DNA of 64,000 nt, taken from positions 62,001 to 126,000 of the forward strand of contig CANGBC010000001.1 of the NCBI GenBank assembly GCA_947452005.1, given 5' to 3'. Under the pieces are notes generated by a model that worked only from the letters and a program-made list of their open reading frames with translations, made no database searches and was not told the DNA's origin. Every line of letters starts with the position of its first letter. The first letter of the stretch is position 1. The translations under genes and the position numbers were made by a program. Positions 18,285 through 26,848 of the stretch are shown in pieces. The DNA is from Beijerinckiaceae bacterium. Its GTDB lineage: Bacteria > Pseudomonadota > Alphaproteobacteria > Rhizobiales > Beijerinckiaceae.

Positions 18285-18637
18285 GCCAAAAGGGGCTCTC
18301 CCCAGAATTTGCAGGCCCCCCCTTGGCGCGGAGACCAAAAACGACTAGATAAGGAAGCAGAAGTCGCCTCGGTTCTGGCTGAAGGCTCGTTGAGAACCCT
18401 TTTGGTTCTCCGGTCGTTTTGTCAGGCGTCGTTTGGATTGAACGAGGCGATAAGTCCCCAAATTCGATGATCCGGCAGACTTTTGCGGATCATGGATCTC
18501 AGGCCAAAGACCTGAGCTTTGAAAAGACCGGCCGGAGAGCCCATTCGCCTTAACCAATATAGCTTCTGAAGCGCCCTAAGATCCCGTCGTTGCCATCTGC
18601 ATCGACGGAGTTGTGGCGCAACATGCAAGGATCATCA
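18285..18637 (+). other. Structured intergenic region (possible leader RNA) before DUF4167
   Basis: This 353-base gap holds no convincing gene but several stem-loops by eye. GAGAACC/GGTTCTC lies at 18392-18398 and 18404-18410. GGTTCT at 18371-18376 could pair instead with AGAACC at 18393-18398, giving two mutually exclusive hairpins. A 5-bp stem with extensions lies at about 18423-18449. ATGATCCG/CGGATCAT (8 bp perfect, 11-base loop) is at 18467-18474 and 18486-18493. CTCAGG/CCTGAG is at 18498-18503 and 18511-18516. It may be a regulatory 5' leader or a small RNA; nothing here identifies a known class. Confidence 0.45.
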
Positions 18638-19477
18638 ATGAGACCTGGTCAGAACAAGCGTATGCGCGGCCGCAACAATAATAACAGCAACCGCAAGGGC
18701 CCCAATCCGCTCACCCGGACCTACGAATCAAACGGCCCTGACGTGAAAATTCGCGGCACCGCGCATCACGTCGCCGAAAAATATCTCCAGCTTGCGCGCG
18801 ACGCTCAGTCATCGGGCGACCCTGTCATGGCTGAAAGCTATCTGCAGCACGCAGAGCATTATTTCCGCATTATTGCGGCGGCTCAGCAGGCGCAGCAGCA
18901 GGCTCAGGCGGGCTATATCCGCCCGGCTGGCGAGCCTGAGGCTGAAGAAGAAGATGATGATGACGGCGGCATGCCTGACCGTTTCGCTTCGCCCTTCGAG
19001 AAGCAGCAAAACAATCCCGCCCCGGCGCCCTTCCAGAACCAGCCGCAGCCTTTTGTCGCCGCCCCTCAGCCCTTCGTGCAGAATGGTGGCTTCAACGGTC
19101 AACAGGGTGGTGGTCAACCGCAAGGTGAACGTCAGGAGCGCGGACCGCGTCCGGACCGTCCGTTCCAGGACCGCAATCAGCAAGGTCGTCACAACAACCC
19201 GAACCGGGGACCGCGCCCAGAGCGTCCGCAGTTCCAACAGCCGCGCTTTGAAGGCGAAGATCAGCCTGATGCTGGTCTTCCGGCATTCATCACGGCGCCC
19301 GTTCGTATTCCAACAAGCGACGAGGCTCCTGCAAGCCATGGTGATCAGCCAGATGCGGGCCATGAAATGAATGAGACCGAAGGTGTCGGCTTCCACCTGC
19401 GTCCGCGCCGTCGGCGTCGGCGCAGCGGCGAAGAGGGGGACATTACCCCGCGCGGCGAGCCGTCAACGGCGGAATAA
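18638..19477 (+). CDS. DUF4167 domain protein
   Basis: A 279-residue cytoplasmic protein. The first 95 residues are conserved in Hyphomicrobiales: an Arg/Asn-rich start (RPGQNKRMRGRNNNN), then VKIRGTAHHVAEKYLQLARD and MAESYLQHAEHYFRII. The rest is low-complexity, rich in Gln, Pro, Asn, Gly and Arg, with an acidic EEEDDDD tract near residue 108 and a basic RPRRRRRRSG run near the end. That composition suggests RNA or ribonucleoprotein binding, which is inference. The ATG at 18638 begins the conserved domain; longer readings do not. A strong terminator follows. Confidence 0.85.
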   Translation: MRPGQNKRMRGRNNNNSNRKGPNPLTRTYESNGPDVKIRGTAHHVAEKYLQLARDAQSSGDPVMAESYLQHAEHYFRIIAAAQQAQQQAQAGYIRPAGEPEAEEEDDDDGGMPDRFASPFEKQQNNPAPAPFQNQPQPFVAAPQPFVQNGGFNGQQGGGQPQGERQERGPRPDRPFQDRNQQGRHNNPNRGPRPERPQFQQPRFEGEDQPDAGLPAFITAPVRIPTSDEAPASHGDQPDAGHEMNETEGVGFHLRPRRRRRRSGEEGDITPRGEPSTAE

Positions 19478-19482
19478 AAATC

Positions 19483-19510
19483 AAAGGGGCCTGCGGGCCC
19501 CTTTTTCTTT
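19483..19510 (+). terminator. Rho-independent terminator
   Basis: A 9-bp stem AAAGGGGCC/GGCCCCTTT with a TGCG loop, followed by a T-rich run, 6 bases past the DUF4167 stop. Confidence 0.92.
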
Positions 19511-19517
19511 TGTCAGT

Positions 19518-19533
19518 CCTGATCTGGATCAGG
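19518..19533. promoter_or_regulatory. Palindromic candidate operator upstream of clpB
   Basis: CCTGATCTGGATCAGG is an inverted repeat with 7-base arms and a 2-base centre, too tight for a hairpin, so it looks like a dimeric-protein site. CTGAT-N4-ATCAG resembles an FNR/FixK box (TTGAT-N4-ATCAA) with one change per arm. It lies 139 bases before the clpB start. The regulator is not known. Confidence 0.35.
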
Positions 19534-19671
19534 GCGAAGAAAGGTTGATCTGCTCCTCTTATATGGCGGCTCGCGCCTTCCTACATAACTCAGCGAGGGC
19601 CGCCGTCAGGGGCCTTGAGTTCGACGTTGCAGCATCGCTTCGGGGTGATTGCTACGGTTGAGGAGCGAGAT

Positions 19672-22326
19672 ATGAATATCGAGAAATATACCGAACGTGC
19701 GCGTGGCTTTGTGCAATCAGCGCAGTCTCTTGCCTTGCGCGAGGGCCATCAGCAATTCACGCCCGAACACCTCCTGAAAGTCCTGCTTGATGACGAAGAA
19801 GGCTTGGCCTCCGGCCTGATCGACAAAGCGGGTGGGCGCTCACGCGACGCTTTGGTACAAACCGAGCTCGCCCTCAACAAATTGCCGAAAGTGCAAGGCT
19901 CCGGCGCTGGGCAATTGTATCTGTCGCCAACAACTGCTCGGATTTTTGATGCCGCCGAGAAACTCGCGCAAAAAGCAGGCGACAGCTATGTCACCGTGGA
20001 GCGCCTGCTGCTGGCCATCGCTGCAGAAAAATCGAGCGATGCGGGGAAAATTCTGGGCCTTTCAGGCGTCACGCCGCAAACACTCAATCATGCGATCGAA
20101 GATTTGCGCAAAGGCCGCACTGCCGACAATGCAACGGCCGAGAATGCCTATGACGCGCTGAAGAAATATGCGCGCGACCTAACCGAAGCGGCCCGCAGCG
20201 GCAAGCTTGATCCCGTCATTGGCCGTGACGAGGAGATTCGTCGCTCCATTCAAGTGCTTTCTCGCCGCACCAAAAACAACCCGGTTCTCATCGGCGAGCC
20301 AGGCGTTGGCAAGACAGCCATTGTGGAGGGCTTGGCGCTGCGCATCATCAATGGTGATGTGCCTGAAAGCCTGAAAGAGAAGAAGCTGCTGGCACTCGAC
20401 ATGGGCTCGCTGATCGCGGGTGCCAAATATCGTGGTGAATTTGAAGAACGCCTGAAGGCCGTCCTCAATGAAGTGACAGCGGCTGCTGGCGGCATCGTTC
20501 TCTTCATCGACGAAATGCATACACTGGTTGGCGCGGGCAAGGCCGATGGAGCGATGGATGCATCAAACCTCTTGAAGCCTGCTCTCGCGCGCGGGGAATT
20601 GCATTGCGTAGGCGCAACCACGCTTGATGAATATCGCAAACATGTTGAGAAGGACGCCGCTTTGGCGCGGCGCTTTCAGCCTGTGTTTGTCAGCGAGCCC
20701 TCGGTTGAGGACACGATTTCTATCCTGCGCGGTTTGAAAGAAAAATACGAACTTCACCACGGTGTCCGCATCACCGATTCGGCGATTGTGGCAGCAGCTA
20801 CTTTGTCGAACCGCTATATTGCTGACCGTTTCTTGCCTGATAAAGCGATCGACCTCGTCGATGAAGCCTCATCGCGCTTGCGCATGCAGGTTGATTCAAA
20901 GCCTGAAGAGCTGGACGAACTGGATCGTCGCATCATTCAGCTGCGCATCGAACAGGAAGCTTTGCGTAAGGAAACAGATACTGCCTCGCGTGATCGACTG
21001 GCCAAGCTTGAATTGGAATTGGCTGATGTAGAGGAAAAATCAGCTTCTCTGACAACACGCTGGAAAGCAGAAAAAGACAAACTCGGTGACGCGCAAAAGC
21101 TGAAAGAACAGCTTGAATCAGCGCGCACAGAATTGGCGCAGGCACAGCGGCGTGGCGAATACCAGCGCGCCGGCGAGCTGACTTATGGCGTCATTCCGGA
21201 GCTCGAAAAAAAGCTCGGTGAGACAGAAAAAAATTCTGGCCCTGCCTTGCTTGAGGAAGAGGTTTCAGCTGACCACATCGCTCAAGTGGTCTCGCGCTGG
21301 ACAGGCGTTCCCGTAGATAAAATGCTTGAGGGCGAACGCGACAAGCTCCTCAAGATGGAGGAAAGCCTCGCCAAGCGTGTGGTTGGGCAACGCGAAGCTG
21401 TACATTCTGTATCAACCGCCGTGCGACGTGCCCGTGCCGGCCTGCAAGACCCCAATCGACCGATTGGCTCTTTCATGTTCCTCGGGCCAACAGGCGTTGG
21501 CAAGACAGAGCTGACAAAAGCGCTCGCGTCTTTCCTCTTCGATGACGAGACTGCCATGGTGCGTCTCGACATGTCCGAATATATGGAAAAACATTCCGTC
21601 TCGCGACTGATTGGCGCACCTCCTGGCTATGTTGGTTATGAAGAAGGCGGCGCGCTGACGGAAGCTGTGCGGCGGCGTCCCTATCAGGTTGTCTTGTTCG
21701 ATGAGATCGAAAAAGCACATCCCGATGTCTTCAACATTCTCTTACAGGTGCTTGATGATGGGCGCCTGACTGATGGACAGGGACGCACGGTCGATTTCCG
21801 CAATGTCTTGATCATCATGACCTCAAATCTGGGCTCTGAATATCTGGTGAGCCAGCCAGAGGGTGAGGATTCGGCCGCTGTTCAGGACGAGGTCATGACC
21901 GTTGTGCGCAGTCATTTCCGGCCTGAATTTCTGAACCGCGTCGACGAGATTGTTCTCTTCCATCGCCTGCAGCGCGTCGACATGGGGGCCATCGTTGATA
22001 TCCAAATGGCGCGGCTGGTGCGGCTTCTGGAGGATCGCAAGATCGATGTCGAGCTTGATGAGTCCGGCCGTGAATGGCTGGCTGAGCGCGGCTATGATCC
22101 AGCCTATGGTGCGCGTCCATTGAAGCGCGTGATCCAAAAAGCTGTTCAGGATCCATTAGCCGAGCGCATTCTCGGCGGCACAATCAAGGATGGTGACGCG
22201 GTCCATGTGACTGGCAGCGCATCAGGCCTATTGATCAATGGAGAGCTTGTGGAAGGGACAGCGCGAAGATCCGAACATGCGCCCGATGGCAGCGTGGTGT
22301 CGTTTTCAAAAGGAAAACTGAATTGA
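19672..22326 (+). CDS. clpB: ATP-dependent disaggregase ClpB
   Basis: An 884-residue Hsp100 disaggregase that works with DnaK to resolubilise aggregates. The Clp N-domain ([18 protein letters not shown]) is followed by AAA1 with Walker A GEPGVGKT near residue 207. The long coiled-coil middle domain (about 400-520) distinguishes ClpB from ClpA/C, and AAA2 has GPTGVGKTE near 603. The C-terminus extends about 20 residues past the usual end. The frame is open from 19615, but the ATG at 19672 with GAGGAG upstream matches homologues. No clear sigma-32 promoter was seen. Confidence 0.97.
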   Translation: MNIEKYTERARGFVQSAQSLALREGHQQFTPEHLLKVLLDDEEGLASGLIDKAGGRSRDALVQTELALNKLPKVQGSGAGQLYLSPTTARIFDAAEKLAQKAGDSYVTVERLLLAIAAEKSSDAGKILGLSGVTPQTLNHAIEDLRKGRTADNATAENAYDALKKYARDLTEAARSGKLDPVIGRDEEIRRSIQVLSRRTKNNPVLIGEPGVGKTAIVEGLALRIINGDVPESLKEKKLLALDMGSLIAGAKYRGEFEERLKAVLNEVTAAAGGIVLFIDEMHTLVGAGKADGAMDASNLLKPALARGELHCVGATTLDEYRKHVEKDAALARRFQPVFVSEPSVEDTISILRGLKEKYELHHGVRITDSAIVAAATLSNRYIADRFLPDKAIDLVDEASSRLRMQVDSKPEELDELDRRIIQLRIEQEALRKETDTASRDRLAKLELELADVEEKSASLTTRWKAEKDKLGDAQKLKEQLESARTELAQAQRRGEYQRAGELTYGVIPELEKKLGETEKNSGPALLEEEVSADHIAQVVSRWTGVPVDKMLEGERDKLLKMEESLAKRVVGQREAVHSVSTAVRRARAGLQDPNRPIGSFMFLGPTGVGKTELTKALASFLFDDETAMVRLDMSEYMEKHSVSRLIGAPPGYVGYEEGGALTEAVRRRPYQVVLFDEIEKAHPDVFNILLQVLDDGRLTDGQGRTVDFRNVLIIMTSNLGSEYLVSQPEGEDSAAVQDEVMTVVRSHFRPEFLNRVDEIVLFHRLQRVDMGAIVDIQMARLVRLLEDRKIDVELDESGREWLAERGYDPAYGARPLKRVIQKAVQDPLAERILGGTIKDGDAVHVTGSASGLLINGELVEGTARRSEHAPDGSVVSFSKGKLN

Positions 22327-22329
22327 AAT

Positions 22330-22360
22330 AAAAGGGCTGGACTTAAAGTCCCGCCCTTTT
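22330..22360. terminator. Bidirectional terminator between clpB and ecm
   Basis: AAAAGGGC (22330-22337) pairs with GCCCTTTT (22353-22360), with an inner GGACT/AGTCC pair. A-runs and T-runs flank both sides, so it can stop transcription from both convergent genes. It touches the ecm stop codon. Confidence 0.85.
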
Positions 22361-24333
22361 CAATTGTTCTCGTCGACGATGCGCACGAGATCGCGCATGA
22401 TCGAGTTGAGCTCGTAATTTTTGGGCGTAAAGACGGCTGCCACCCCCTCACGGAGCAGCATGGCCTCGTCTTCAGCTGGAATAATGCCGCCTACGACTAG
22501 AGGTATATGAGCCAGGCCCTCATCTTTCATACGCTGCGCCACATCGCGCACCAGCTGAATGTGCGAGCCTGAGAGAATCGAAAGACCGATGCAATGCACA
22601 TCGCCACTGCGCGCGGCCTCAACGATTTCTGCCGGTGTTAGGCGAATCCCCTCATAAACGACATCCATGCCAGCATCCCGCGCGCGCACCGCGATCTGCT
22701 CTGCACCATTTGAATGGCCATCAAGGCCGGGCTTGCCGACCAGGAATTTCAGACGGCGGCCAAGTTTGTGGGACACGCGCTCAACTTCAGAACGGATGGC
22801 ATCAAGCTCGCCGCCCACTTGTCGCGCGGTCGAACCAACGCCGGTCGGCGCGCGATATTCCCCGAAAGATTCGCGCAAAACTGCGCCCCATTCGCCCGTC
22901 GTCACACCAGCTTTAGCGGCGGCAATTGAAGGCTCCATGATATTGCTACCGTCAGCCGCAGCCCGACGCAAAGCATCGAGCGTTTGCTCGACGGCGCTTG
23001 CGTCACGCTGCTCACGCCACATTTGCAGACGTGAAACCTGCTCGGCTTCGACGTGATCGGGCACGGTCATAATCGCGCTGTTTCCCGTGGTCAGGGGTGA
23101 TGGCTCGCTTTCGAGATAGCGATTAACGCCCACAACCACCTGCTCACCGCGCTCAATGGATTCCAGCCGTTTTGTGTTGGATTCGACGAGGCGGGCTTTC
23201 ATATGGCCGCTCTCAACCGCCGCGATGGCGCCACCAATCTTTTCAATGCTGGCAAGTTCGGCACGTGCTTGCGCTTTCAGCTCTTCAACCTTGCTTGTAA
23301 TCTCGTGACTGCCATCGAAGAGATCGCCATATTCCAGCAAATCTGTTTCAAACGCCATGATCTGCTGAATACGCAGCGACCATTGCTGATCAAAGGGGCG
23401 CGGCAAGCCGAGGGCCTCATTCCATGCAGGTAATTGCACTGCGCGTGCACGCGCATTTTTGGACAGGACCACCGCCAGCATTTCGATGAGGATGCGATAA
23501 ACATTATTCTCGGGCTGTTGCTCCGTCAGCCCGAGTGAATTCACCTGCACCCCATAACGAAAGCGACGATATTTCTCTTCCGTGATGCCATAGCGATCGC
23601 GCGTGATTTCATCCCATAATTCCGTAAAAGCCCGCATTTTGCAGAGCTCTGTCACAAAGCGCATGCCGGCGTTGACGAAGAAGGAAATGCGTCCGACGAT
23701 CTCCGCCATATCCTTGAGATCGAGATCACCCGAATTCTTGACCGAGTCCAGAACTGCGATGGCGGTTGCCAAGGCATAACTCAACTCCTGAACTGGCGTC
23801 GCACCTGCTTCCTGCAAATGATAAGAGCAGACATTCATCGGGTTCCATTTGGGAACATTTTTTGTGGTGAAAAGAATCATGTCGCGCGTCAACCGCATCG
23901 AGGGTGCGGGCGGAAAGACGTAAGTTCCGCGCGACAAATATTCCTTGATAATGTCGTTTTGCGTCGTGCCCTGCAGCGCCATGCGGGGCGCGCCCTGCTC
24001 ATCAGCCGCAGCAATATAAAGAGCCATCAGCCAAGGTGCGGTGGCATTGATGGTCATCGACGTGTTCATCTCGGCAATCGGGATGCCATCGAACAGGGTT
24101 CGCATATCGCCGAGATGGCAAATTGGAACACCAACCTTACCGACCTCACCGCGCGCCAGAATGTGATCAGAATCATAACCCGTCTGGGTAGGCAGATCGA
24201 AGGCCACCGACAGGCCGGTCTGGCCCTTGGCCAGATTGGACCGATACAGCCGATTTGAATCCGCAGCCGTCGAATGGCCGGCATAGGTCCGGAAAATCCA
24301 GGGTTTGTCAGGCTTTGGGGCTCCGGTGGTCAT
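22360..24333 (-). CDS. ecm: Ethylmalonyl-CoA mutase (MeaA-type)
   Basis: A 657-residue adenosylcobalamin-dependent mutase that converts (2R)-ethylmalonyl-CoA to (2S)-methylsuccinyl-CoA in the EMC pathway. The N-terminal TIM-barrel part has IFRTYAGHSTAADSNRLYR and GLSVAFDLPTQTGYDSD. The C-terminal B12 domain has the cobalt-binding KPGLDGHSNGAEQIA and LSILSGSHIQL. Single-chain length and the divergent ccr neighbour favour Ecm over methylmalonyl-CoA mutase, which is usually longer or two-subunit. The ATG at 24333 has AGGATGAG upstream; two earlier in-frame starts have weaker sites. Confidence 0.93.
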   Translation of the reverse strand: MTTGAPKPDKPWIFRTYAGHSTAADSNRLYRSNLAKGQTGLSVAFDLPTQTGYDSDHILARGEVGKVGVPICHLGDMRTLFDGIPIAEMNTSMTINATAPWLMALYIAAADEQGAPRMALQGTTQNDIIKEYLSRGTYVFPPAPSMRLTRDMILFTTKNVPKWNPMNVCSYHLQEAGATPVQELSYALATAIAVLDSVKNSGDLDLKDMAEIVGRISFFVNAGMRFVTELCKMRAFTELWDEITRDRYGITEEKYRRFRYGVQVNSLGLTEQQPENNVYRILIEMLAVVLSKNARARAVQLPAWNEALGLPRPFDQQWSLRIQQIMAFETDLLEYGDLFDGSHEITSKVEELKAQARAELASIEKIGGAIAAVESGHMKARLVESNTKRLESIERGEQVVVGVNRYLESEPSPLTTGNSAIMTVPDHVEAEQVSRLQMWREQRDASAVEQTLDALRRAAADGSNIMEPSIAAAKAGVTTGEWGAVLRESFGEYRAPTGVGSTARQVGGELDAIRSEVERVSHKLGRRLKFLVGKPGLDGHSNGAEQIAVRARDAGMDVVYEGIRLTPAEIVEAARSGDVHCIGLSILSGSHIQLVRDVAQRMKDEGLAHIPLVVGGIIPAEDEAMLLREGVAAVFTPKNYELNSIMRDLVRIVDENN

Positions 24334-24453
24334 CGGCGGCTCATCCTGGAAATTGGGCATGCTGCAGAGCAGCACGGGCAATTAAGCCCTTTTCTCGCGA
24401 TAATGTCATGCCTTCCCAACTGGTAGGGCTACGAAACCTTAGTAGTATGGTGC

Positions 24454-24478
24454 AGCGCAACATCCGCGCTAACATTCG
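24454..24478. promoter_or_regulatory. Candidate operator between ecm and ccr
   Basis: In the 172-base divergent region, AGCGC (24454-24458) and GCGCT (24466-24470) form an inverted repeat with a 7-base spacer. AACATCCG (24459-24466) and AACATTCG (24471-24478) form an approximate direct repeat. It lies just upstream of the ccr ribosome site, a place where a regulator could act. No regulator gene is adjacent. Confidence 0.3.
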
Positions 24479-24505
24479 GCTGCCTTGGCTCGGAGGAGAC
24501 GGCAC

Positions 24506-25786
24506 ATGGCTGGATCAGATCAAATGGGCGCGGCGACTGCGCCACTGAAAGACCTCTATGACATCGGCGAGATTCCGCCGCTGGGCCACGTCCCGGCCAA
24601 AATGCACGCTTGGGCCATTCGCAAAGATCGCCACGGCCCCCCCGAAAGTTCCATGCAGCTTGAAGTCGTCCCGACATGGACGCTTGATAGCCATGATGTG
24701 CTCGTCCTCGTGATGGCCGCGGGCGTGAATTACAATGGCGTCTGGGCTGCGCTTGGCGAACCAATCTCGCCCCTCGACGGCCACAAGAATCCTTTCCATA
24801 TCGCTGGCTCCGACGCGTCAGGTATCGTTTGGGCCATTGGCTCAAAAGTCACGCGCTGGAAAGTGGGCGATGAAGTGGTCGTTCATTGCAATCAAGATGA
24901 TGGCGATGACGAGGAGTGCAACGGCGGCGATCCGATGTTCTCATCGAGCCAGCGCATCTGGGGTTACGAGACGCCGGATGGCTCATTTGCACAATTCTGC
25001 CGCGTGCAAGATCGCCAATTGATGACACGCCCCAAACATCTGAGCTGGGAAGAAAGCGCATCCTACACGCTGACACTCGCAACAGCCTACCGCATGCTTT
25101 TTGGCCATGAGCCCCATCGTCTGAAGCCAGGCGACAATGTTTTGGTCTGGGGTGCATCGGGCGGGCTCGGTGTCTTTGCTGTGCAACTCTGCGCGGCCGC
25201 GGGCGCCAATGCGATTGGCGTGATTTCGGATGAGACCAAGCGTGAATTTGTCATGTCACTTGGCGCACGCGGCGTTCTGAATCGAAAGGATTTCAACTGC
25301 TGGGGCCAATTACCGAAAGTGAACTCGGCTGAATACAATACGTATATGGCCGAAGCGCGGAAATTCGGCAAAGCGATCTGGAACATCACAGGACGAAAAG
25401 ACGTCGATATCGTTTTTGAGCACCCGGGCGAGCAAACTTTTCCGACATCCTGTTTTGTCGTGAAACGTGGCGGCATGGTTGTCTTTTGCGCGGGTACAAC
25501 TGGTTTTAATCTGACCTTCGATGCGCGTTTCGTCTGGATGCGGCAAAAGCGCATTCAGGGCTCGCATTTCGCGCATCTAAAACAGGCGGCTGCAGCCAAT
25601 CAGTTTGTGGTCGATCGCCGCATTGACCCATGCTTGGGTGAAGTCTTCCCATGGGAGAAAATCCCTGCGGCGCATACGAAAATGTGGAAGAATCTGCACG
25701 CACCCGGCAATATGGCTGTGCTTGTCAATTCACCACGCCCGGGACTGAAGACGCTCGATGATGTGATCGAAGCCAGCACACAATAA
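24506..25786 (+). CDS. ccr: Crotonyl-CoA carboxylase/reductase
   Basis: A 426-residue NADPH-dependent enzyme of the medium-chain dehydrogenase/reductase superfamily that reductively carboxylates crotonyl-CoA to ethylmalonyl-CoA, the defining step of the EMC pathway. The GVNYNGVWAALGEP segment, the CCR-specific insertion HCNQDDGDDEECNGGDPM, RIWGYETPDGSFAQF, the cofactor loop VWGASGGLGVFAVQL and the FEHPGEQTFPTS region are present in order. Length is typical. The ATG at 24506 has GGAGGAG upstream. It is divergent from ecm and followed by a transporter gene and mcd. Confidence 0.95.
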   Translation: MAGSDQMGAATAPLKDLYDIGEIPPLGHVPAKMHAWAIRKDRHGPPESSMQLEVVPTWTLDSHDVLVLVMAAGVNYNGVWAALGEPISPLDGHKNPFHIAGSDASGIVWAIGSKVTRWKVGDEVVVHCNQDDGDDEECNGGDPMFSSSQRIWGYETPDGSFAQFCRVQDRQLMTRPKHLSWEESASYTLTLATAYRMLFGHEPHRLKPGDNVLVWGASGGLGVFAVQLCAAAGANAIGVISDETKREFVMSLGARGVLNRKDFNCWGQLPKVNSAEYNTYMAEARKFGKAIWNITGRKDVDIVFEHPGEQTFPTSCFVVKRGGMVVFCAGTTGFNLTFDARFVWMRQKRIQGSHFAHLKQAAAANQFVVDRRIDPCLGEVFPWEKIPAAHTKMWKNLHAPGNMAVLVNSPRPGLKTLDDVIEASTQ

Positions 25787-25857
25787 TAACAAGAGCCATG
25801 GGCAAGACAGGCCTGTGGCTCGACATCCGGTTTTGTCGGGCCTAATAATTTTAAATC

Positions 25858-26787
25858 ATGGCGTCCGGCAAACACGACAACACATTCCTGGTGACATTTG
25901 GCATCCCCGCGATCTTCGTCCTGATCTGGTCGACGGGCTGGATTGTGGCGCGCTTCATTTCTGAAGATTCGGACGTGCTCACCATGCTCGTCCTGCGCTA
26001 CCTGTGTGCGAGCCTGCTCTTGGCTGTTTTTGCTTTTGCTTCAAAAGCACAATGGCCCAGCACACGCGCTGATTGGGGCCACGCGCTGTTCTCGGGTATT
26101 CTCATTCACGGGTTTTATCTTGCAGGCATCTGGTGGGCGGTTGGCCACGGTATTCCCGCATCTATCTCGGCATTGCTTGCAGCTCTGCAGCCGATTTTCA
26201 CAGCAATCCTCGCACCGCGTCTGGCAGGAGAAAGAGTGGGGATCGCACAATGGGCAGGGATATCTCTCGGATTCGTCGGCATTGTTATGGTGCTCGCACC
26301 AAAGCTGACCACGGTGGATCCCGACCAAATGTCCGGCATGACCTGGCTGTTGCTCATCAATACGGCGGGCATGATGTCGCTCACACTCGGGACATTTTAC
26401 CAGAAACGATTTCTGCATAGCGGCGACCTGCGCAGCGTGACGGCGGTTCAGTTCGTTGGCGCGGCTCTCGTGACACTGCCAGCTGCCTTTGCCTTCGAGC
26501 AGATGAGGATTGGCACATCAACGAACACGCTCCTGAGCCTTGCTTGGTCGGTGCTCGCCTTATCGATTGTGTCCATTGCGCTCCTGTTGTTCCTGATCCG
26601 CCGGGGTGAAGTGGCCCGATCCGCCCAGCTGATTTATTTGGTGCCCCCGGTCGCGGCCCTTCAGGCCTTTTTCTTTTTCCATGAAACACTGGCGGGACTG
26701 CAGATGGCAGGCATGGCCCTCACCTGTGTCGGTGTGGCCTTGGCGGTACGCCGTGAGGGTAGACGGATACCCAGTCCGAAAGAATGA
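25858..26787 (+). CDS. EamA/DMT-superfamily permease
   Basis: A 309-residue inner-membrane protein with about ten hydrophobic helices in two similar halves, each an EamA domain (roughly residues 12-145 and 160-300). It is of the RhaT/YdcZ-like drug/metabolite transporter class. The substrate cannot be read from sequence. It lies 71 bases after ccr and 61 bases before mcd on the same strand, so it may be cotranscribed with them. A role in exporting a pathway intermediate or organic acid is possible but unproven. No good ribosome site precedes the ATG. Confidence 0.87.
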   Translation: MASGKHDNTFLVTFGIPAIFVLIWSTGWIVARFISEDSDVLTMLVLRYLCASLLLAVFAFASKAQWPSTRADWGHALFSGILIHGFYLAGIWWAVGHGIPASISALLAALQPIFTAILAPRLAGERVGIAQWAGISLGFVGIVMVLAPKLTTVDPDQMSGMTWLLLINTAGMMSLTLGTFYQKRFLHSGDLRSVTAVQFVGAALVTLPAAFAFEQMRIGTSTNTLLSLAWSVLALSIVSIALLLFLIRRGEVARSAQLIYLVPPVAALQAFFFFHETLAGLQMAGMALTCVGVALAVRREGRRIPSPKE

Positions 26788-26848
26788 TTGCCCAAAGGCC
26801 CCGGTCATGGTGCGATGCAACAATGTTTAAAAACCGGGAGACGCACCG

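Noticed and set aside
24334-24505. Cobalamin riboswitch controlling ecm, or one before the adenosyltransferase gene at 4822
   Set aside because: No B12-box-like sequence was recognised in either upstream region; the gaps are also too short for the full element at 4812-4821.
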